Assembly: GCA_028713975.1 (NCBI GenBank)
Contig: JAQTNE010000001.1
Span: 1 to 64,000, forward strand
Reading direction: 5' to 3'
Source of the DNA: Sulfuricella sp.
GTDB lineage: Bacteria; Pseudomonadota; Gammaproteobacteria; Burkholderiales; Sulfuricellaceae
Length of the DNA stretch: 64,000 bases
Shown here: positions 60,101 to 64,000 of the stretch, one piece after another
Layout: each line of letters begins with the position of its first letter
How positions within the stretch are numbered: the first letter of the stretch is position 1
The notes under the pieces: model-generated
Told to the model about the DNA's origin: nothing
Databases searched by the model: none
The model's input: the letters and a program-made list of their open reading frames with translations, nothing else
Made by a program: the position numbers and the translations under genes

Positions 60101-61192
60101 ATGAGCCGTTTCCGCATTGCCGCGACCCTGACCATCCTGTCTTGCACCATGTTCATGGCTGTCGCACAGCCCGTGTATGCCGATGAGTTGCAGGAAATCA
60201 ACAAACTTTACAAACAAGGGCAGAACGGCAAGGCACTGGAACGCCTTGAAAGTTTTCTCACCAGCCGCCCCAAGGACGCCCAAGGGCCGAAAATCGCCCA
60301 AGGACGCTTCCTCAAGGGTTTAATCCTGGCTGAGCTGGGAAAAAATGCAGAGGCGATCCAGGTCTTCACCAAGCTCACCGAGGAATACCCGGAACTGCCC
60401 GAACCTTATAACAACCTGGCGGTGCTGTACGCGTCCCAAGGCCAGTACGACAAAGCCAGGCACGCCCTGGAAATGGCGATCAGCACTCACCCCAGCTATG
60501 CCACCGCGCACGAGAACCTGGGCGACATCTACGCCAAAATGGCCAGCCAGGCCTATGATAAGGCGCTGCAACTGGACAAGAGCAATGCCACCGCACAAAC
60601 CAAGCTGGCGCTGGTGAAGGAACTGTTCTCCGTCACCAGCAAGGCGAACCGGGCACCGGTACCGGCGCCATCTTCATCCGGGGCAGAACCAACCAAACCG
60701 GTTCCTGTGCCAGCGCCAGTCACATCCAAACCCGTGCCTGAAGCCAAACCTGCACCTGAAATCAAAGAAGTCAAACCGACACCCGAAGCCAAACCCGCGC
60801 CTGAGGCCAAATCTGCTCCAGCCCCCACCGAGCAGGGCAGCAAATCCGATACCCAGGCCGCAGTGCTGAAAACCTTGCACGGTTGGGCCAAGGCCTGGTC
60901 CGGCAAGAATGTGGGCGCTTATCTCGCCTACTATGCCAGGGATTTCAAGACGCCCGGCGGCGAAAACCGCACCGCTTGGGAAAAATCCCGCAAGGAGCGC
61001 ATCGGCAAGCCAAAGTCCATTCATGTCAGTATCGAATCGCCACGTGTCAGCCTGATAGATACCGGCCATGTCAGCGTCACATTCAGGCAGGCCTATAAAT
61101 CCGACGCCCTGTCGACCTCCACCCAAAAAACCGTTGTCCTGGTCAAGACTGGCGATAAATGGCTGATCCAGCAAGAACGGATCGGCCGATAG
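60101..61192 (+). CDS. TPR-repeat periplasmic/secreted protein with C-terminal SnoaL/NTF2-like domain
   Basis: Signal peptide, TPR units, P/K-rich linker ([28 protein letters not shown]), C-terminal [21 protein letters not shown]. Confidence 0.85.
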   Translation: MSRFRIAATLTILSCTMFMAVAQPVYADELQEINKLYKQGQNGKALERLESFLTSRPKDAQGPKIAQGRFLKGLILAELGKNAEAIQVFTKLTEEYPELPEPYNNLAVLYASQGQYDKARHALEMAISTHPSYATAHENLGDIYAKMASQAYDKALQLDKSNATAQTKLALVKELFSVTSKANRAPVPAPSSSGAEPTKPVPVPAPVTSKPVPEAKPAPEIKEVKPTPEAKPAPEAKSAPAPTEQGSKSDTQAAVLKTLHGWAKAWSGKNVGAYLAYYARDFKTPGGENRTAWEKSRKERIGKPKSIHVSIESPRVSLIDTGHVSVTFRQAYKSDALSTSTQKTVVLVKTGDKWLIQQERIGR

Positions 61193-61239
61193 TTGCTTTC
61201 TCAGAATTGCGGGCTACGGAAAAACACAATTTGTTCGGC

Positions 61240-62514
61240 ATGACAAGGCTAACCCCGGCGGCACCTTTCGCATCTCCCTCCACAAAAACCCGAGAACGCT
61301 CCGGCCTGGCTTGCGCGCTGCTGTGCGCCATTTTCGTTGTCTTGCTGTCGCCACGCGCAATGGCAATGGGCAGCAAACCGCCGGTACAAAAGCGCGAAGC
61401 CCAGAGCCCGGCACAGGGCGACATTGAATCCATGCTGGTCAAAAGCCTGCTGGAAATCCGGGAGAGCCGCCTGGACCTGGCCCTGAAAGATATCGATGCC
61501 TTGCTCAGGAGCTACCCCAATTTCAAGCTGGCTCACCTGATCCGGGGCGATCTACTCATGGCGCGGGCATACCCGCTCAGCAACATCGGCAATGTCGCCG
61601 GTGCCTCCCCGCAGCAAATGTCCGACCTGCGCGAAGAGGCTCGTGCCCGGCTACGGCGCCATCTGGAGCAATTGCCCGCCAACCGCGTACCTAAATATCT
61701 GGTGCAATTGCAACCGGAGCAGCACCACGCCGTGGTGGTAGATACCGAAAAATCCCGTCTTTATCTGTTCCAGAATGATAACGGCACGCCGCGTTATATG
61801 GCCGACTACTACATCAGCGTCGGCAAGGCCGGTGCGGAAAAGATCAAGGAAGGGGATCTGAAAACGCCGCTGGGGGTCTATTTCATCACTTCCAGCCTGT
61901 CAAAATCCCAGATTTCCGCCTTTTATGGCAACGGCGCTTTCCCTATCAGCTATCCTAACGAATGGGATAGGCAACACGGCAAAAACGGCCACGGTATCTG
62001 GCTGCACGGAGTGCCGAGCGATACTTACAGCCGCCCGCCCCGCGCCAGCAGCGGTTGCGTCGTATTGTCCAATCCCGACCTGGACAAACTCGGCAAAAAT
62101 CTCCAGATTGGACTGACACCGGTGGTCATCAGCGAGCGGGTGGAATGGGTCGATCCCAAGGAACTGCTTGCACAGCGCAACGATCTCGGCGGTCAGATTG
62201 AAAACTGGCGCAAGGATTGGGAAAGCATTGATTCAAATAAATATTTGCGGCATTATTCCAAAAACTTCAAAGCGCTAGAGCAAAATTATGCTTCATGGGA
62301 CAGCCAGAAACGCTCGGTCAATGCAGGCAAATCCTGGATCAAGGTCAAGCTGTCGGACATCAGCATTTTTGGTTATCCGGGCTATGAAAACCTGATGGTG
62401 GTAACATTCACCCAGGATTACAATAGCAACAATCTGAAGAACCAGATGCGCAAGCGCCAGTACTGGAAGCTCGAAAACCACGAATGGAAAATCATTTACG
62501 AGGGGGCCGCATGA
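61240..62514 (+). CDS. L,D-transpeptidase (YkuD) with C-terminal SnoaL/NTF2-like domain
   Basis: GIWLHGVPSDTYSRPPRASSGCVVLSNPDLDKL catalytic motif; C-terminal WRKDWESIDSNKYLRHYSKNF. Confidence 0.9.
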   Translation: MTRLTPAAPFASPSTKTRERSGLACALLCAIFVVLLSPRAMAMGSKPPVQKREAQSPAQGDIESMLVKSLLEIRESRLDLALKDIDALLRSYPNFKLAHLIRGDLLMARAYPLSNIGNVAGASPQQMSDLREEARARLRRHLEQLPANRVPKYLVQLQPEQHHAVVVDTEKSRLYLFQNDNGTPRYMADYYISVGKAGAEKIKEGDLKTPLGVYFITSSLSKSQISAFYGNGAFPISYPNEWDRQHGKNGHGIWLHGVPSDTYSRPPRASSGCVVLSNPDLDKLGKNLQIGLTPVVISERVEWVDPKELLAQRNDLGGQIENWRKDWESIDSNKYLRHYSKNFKALEQNYASWDSQKRSVNAGKSWIKVKLSDISIFGYPGYENLMVVTFTQDYNSNNLKNQMRKRQYWKLENHEWKIIYEGAA

Positions 62515-63170
62515 AAATCCGCCTGACACTTCTGATCGTTAGCCTGTTTCTCTGCACTGGCGCATTCGCTACCAACCCGCAAGTAAAAATGCGCACCAAC
62601 CTGGGAGAGGTGGTATTTGAACTCTACCCCGACAAGGCGCCTAAAACCGTCGCCAACTTCCTGCAATACGTGAATAACAACTACTACAACGGCACTGTCT
62701 TTCATCGAAGTATCGATAAATTCATCATCCAGGGCGGCGGTTTTACTCCGGATTTCCAGTACAAGCCCACGCTCGCCCCGATTCCCAACGAAGCCGCCAA
62801 CGGTCTCAGGAACGAACGCGGCATGCTCGCCATGGCGCGCACTTATGACCCCGATTCAGCCACCTCGCAGTTTTTCATCAACCTCGATGACAACAAGTTC
62901 CTCAACTTCCATCGCCCGCTTCCCGACTATTATGGATACTGCGTATTCGGCAAGGTGATCAAGGGCATGGATGTAGCGAAGAAAATTGCCGCCCTGCCCA
63001 CCGGCGCCGGCGGCCCGTTCCCTTCCGATGTCCCGGCCCAGCCGGTGATCATCGAGGAAATGGCAATGGCCGCCGAAGAACCCTCGCTGGCAGCAGCGGA
63101 TGCGCCCACCAAGATCATCAAGACCACCAAGAAAACCCAAAAGCGCAAAAAGGAAAAAATCCATGGTTAA
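62511..63170 (+). CDS. ppiA: periplasmic peptidyl-prolyl cis-trans isomerase (cyclophilin)
   Basis: Signal peptide plus [43 protein letters not shown]. Confidence 0.92.
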   Translation: MKIRLTLLIVSLFLCTGAFATNPQVKMRTNLGEVVFELYPDKAPKTVANFLQYVNNNYYNGTVFHRSIDKFIIQGGGFTPDFQYKPTLAPIPNEAANGLRNERGMLAMARTYDPDSATSQFFINLDDNKFLNFHRPLPDYYGYCVFGKVIKGMDVAKKIAALPTGAGGPFPSDVPAQPVIIEEMAMAAEEPSLAAADAPTKIIKTTKKTQKRKKEKIHG

Positions 63171-63654
63171 GCTTCACACCAATTTCGGCGACATCACCAT
63201 TGAGCTGGACGCCGAAAAAGCACCCAAGACTGCTGAAAACTTTCTTAAATATGTGGAAAAAGGCTTCTACGACGGCACGATCTTCCACCGCGTGATCGAC
63301 GGTTTCATGATTCAGGGCGGCGGCTTCATGCCCGACCTGATCCAGAAAGAAACCATGGCACAAATCGAGAATGAAGCCGCCAATGGCCTGAAAAACGGAA
63401 TCTACACTATCGCCATGGCGCGCACGCCAGATCCCCACTCGGCTTCCAGCCAGTTCTTCATCAACACGGCAAACAACGGCTTCCTCGACTACACTGCGCC
63501 AACCCCGCAAGGATTCGGCTATTGCGTATTTGGCAAGGTGACCGATGGCAAGGAAGTGGTGGATCGTATCGGCAAGGCCAAAACCGGCAACCAGGCCGGC
63601 TACCAGGACGTGCCTCTCGAGGATGTCGTCATTGAAAGCGCAACAGTCTGCTGA
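63163..63654 (+). CDS. ppiB: cytoplasmic peptidyl-prolyl cis-trans isomerase (cyclophilin)
   Basis: [55 protein letters not shown]. Confidence 0.95.
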   Translation: MVKLHTNFGDITIELDAEKAPKTAENFLKYVEKGFYDGTIFHRVIDGFMIQGGGFMPDLIQKETMAQIENEAANGLKNGIYTIAMARTPDPHSASSQFFINTANNGFLDYTAPTPQGFGYCVFGKVTDGKEVVDRIGKAKTGNQAGYQDVPLEDVVIESATVC

Positions 63655-63713
63655 CTTCAAACCGGAGGCGAGAGGCCGGGGCTTGCCGTCCCTTTTGGTC
63701 TCTAATAGTTAGT

Positions 63714-63873
63714 CATGGTAAAACAGGTGGATGCGGCACGAGCCTGCTACCTCCCCCTTTGTAAAAGGGGGATTGAGGGGGATTTAACGGTAGCGGTTAT
63801 TCGCCGCGCTTTTAAATCCCCCCTACCCCCCTTTTTCAAAGGGGGGCATCTCTTTGTTTCAGCGTGACTGACC
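63714..63873. repeat. long form of the element at 28851-28936, with additional internal inverted repeat
   Basis: catggtaaaac ... gggggattgagggggatttaa ... ttaaatcccccctaccccc ... agcgtgactgacc. Confidence 0.8.
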
Positions 63874-63886
63874 AGTAGCCCCTGCC

Positions 63887-64000
63887 ATGCCCCACACTCT
63901 GTTCATCGCCGACCTTCATCTTTGCGCGAAACGCCCGCAGACCACCCAAATATTTCAGAACTTCGTACGCCACATCGCATCTCTGGCCGATGCGCTGTAC
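63887..64000 (+). CDS. lpxH: UDP-2,3-diacylglucosamine hydrolase, truncated by window end
   Basis: MPHTLFIADLHLCAKRPQTTQIFQNFVRHIASLADALY. Confidence 0.85.
   Translation, partial: MPHTLFIADLHLCAKRPQTTQIFQNFVRHIASLADALY

Overview
The window is a chromosomal segment of a GC-rich, probably betaproteobacterial genome (lineage inferred from gene order and protein style, not searched). Most of it is housekeeping. Minus strand from the left: a type I restriction-modification operon (hsdR, a GIY-YIG nuclease, hsdM, hsdS, two small ORFs), NUDIX hydrolase, DUF2818-like protein, a complete 14-gene nuoA-N operon, tRNA-Leu(GAG), secG, tpiA. Then a PAS histidine kinase and NarL-type regulator, and a phosphate-uptake cluster (pstS, two small ORFs, DUF47/PhoU-like, pit, pstCAB). 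Then glmM-folP-ftsH-rlmE, yhbY, a DUF4149-like gene, greA, carAB, dapB, bamE, fur, a norEF-like pair, recN, nadK, hrcA, hemH, a Ca-binding-like protein, grpE-dnaK-dnaJ, cysS, glnS, a TPR protein, an L,D-transpeptidase, two cyclophilins and the start of lpxH. No convincing wholly new multi-gene system is visible. The most unusual material is non-coding: several families of inverted-repeat elements. One has conserved flanks around hairpins whose sequence changes while pairing is kept. Another class has arms made of degenerate 7-9 nt tandem repeats and sits repeatedly in operon-internal gaps. Some elements lie in frame inside hsdM and hemH. Two matching Pho-box-like promoters (pstS and pstC), a strong sigma-32-type promoter (grpE) and a 26-bp perfect palindrome downstream of hemH were also found by eye.
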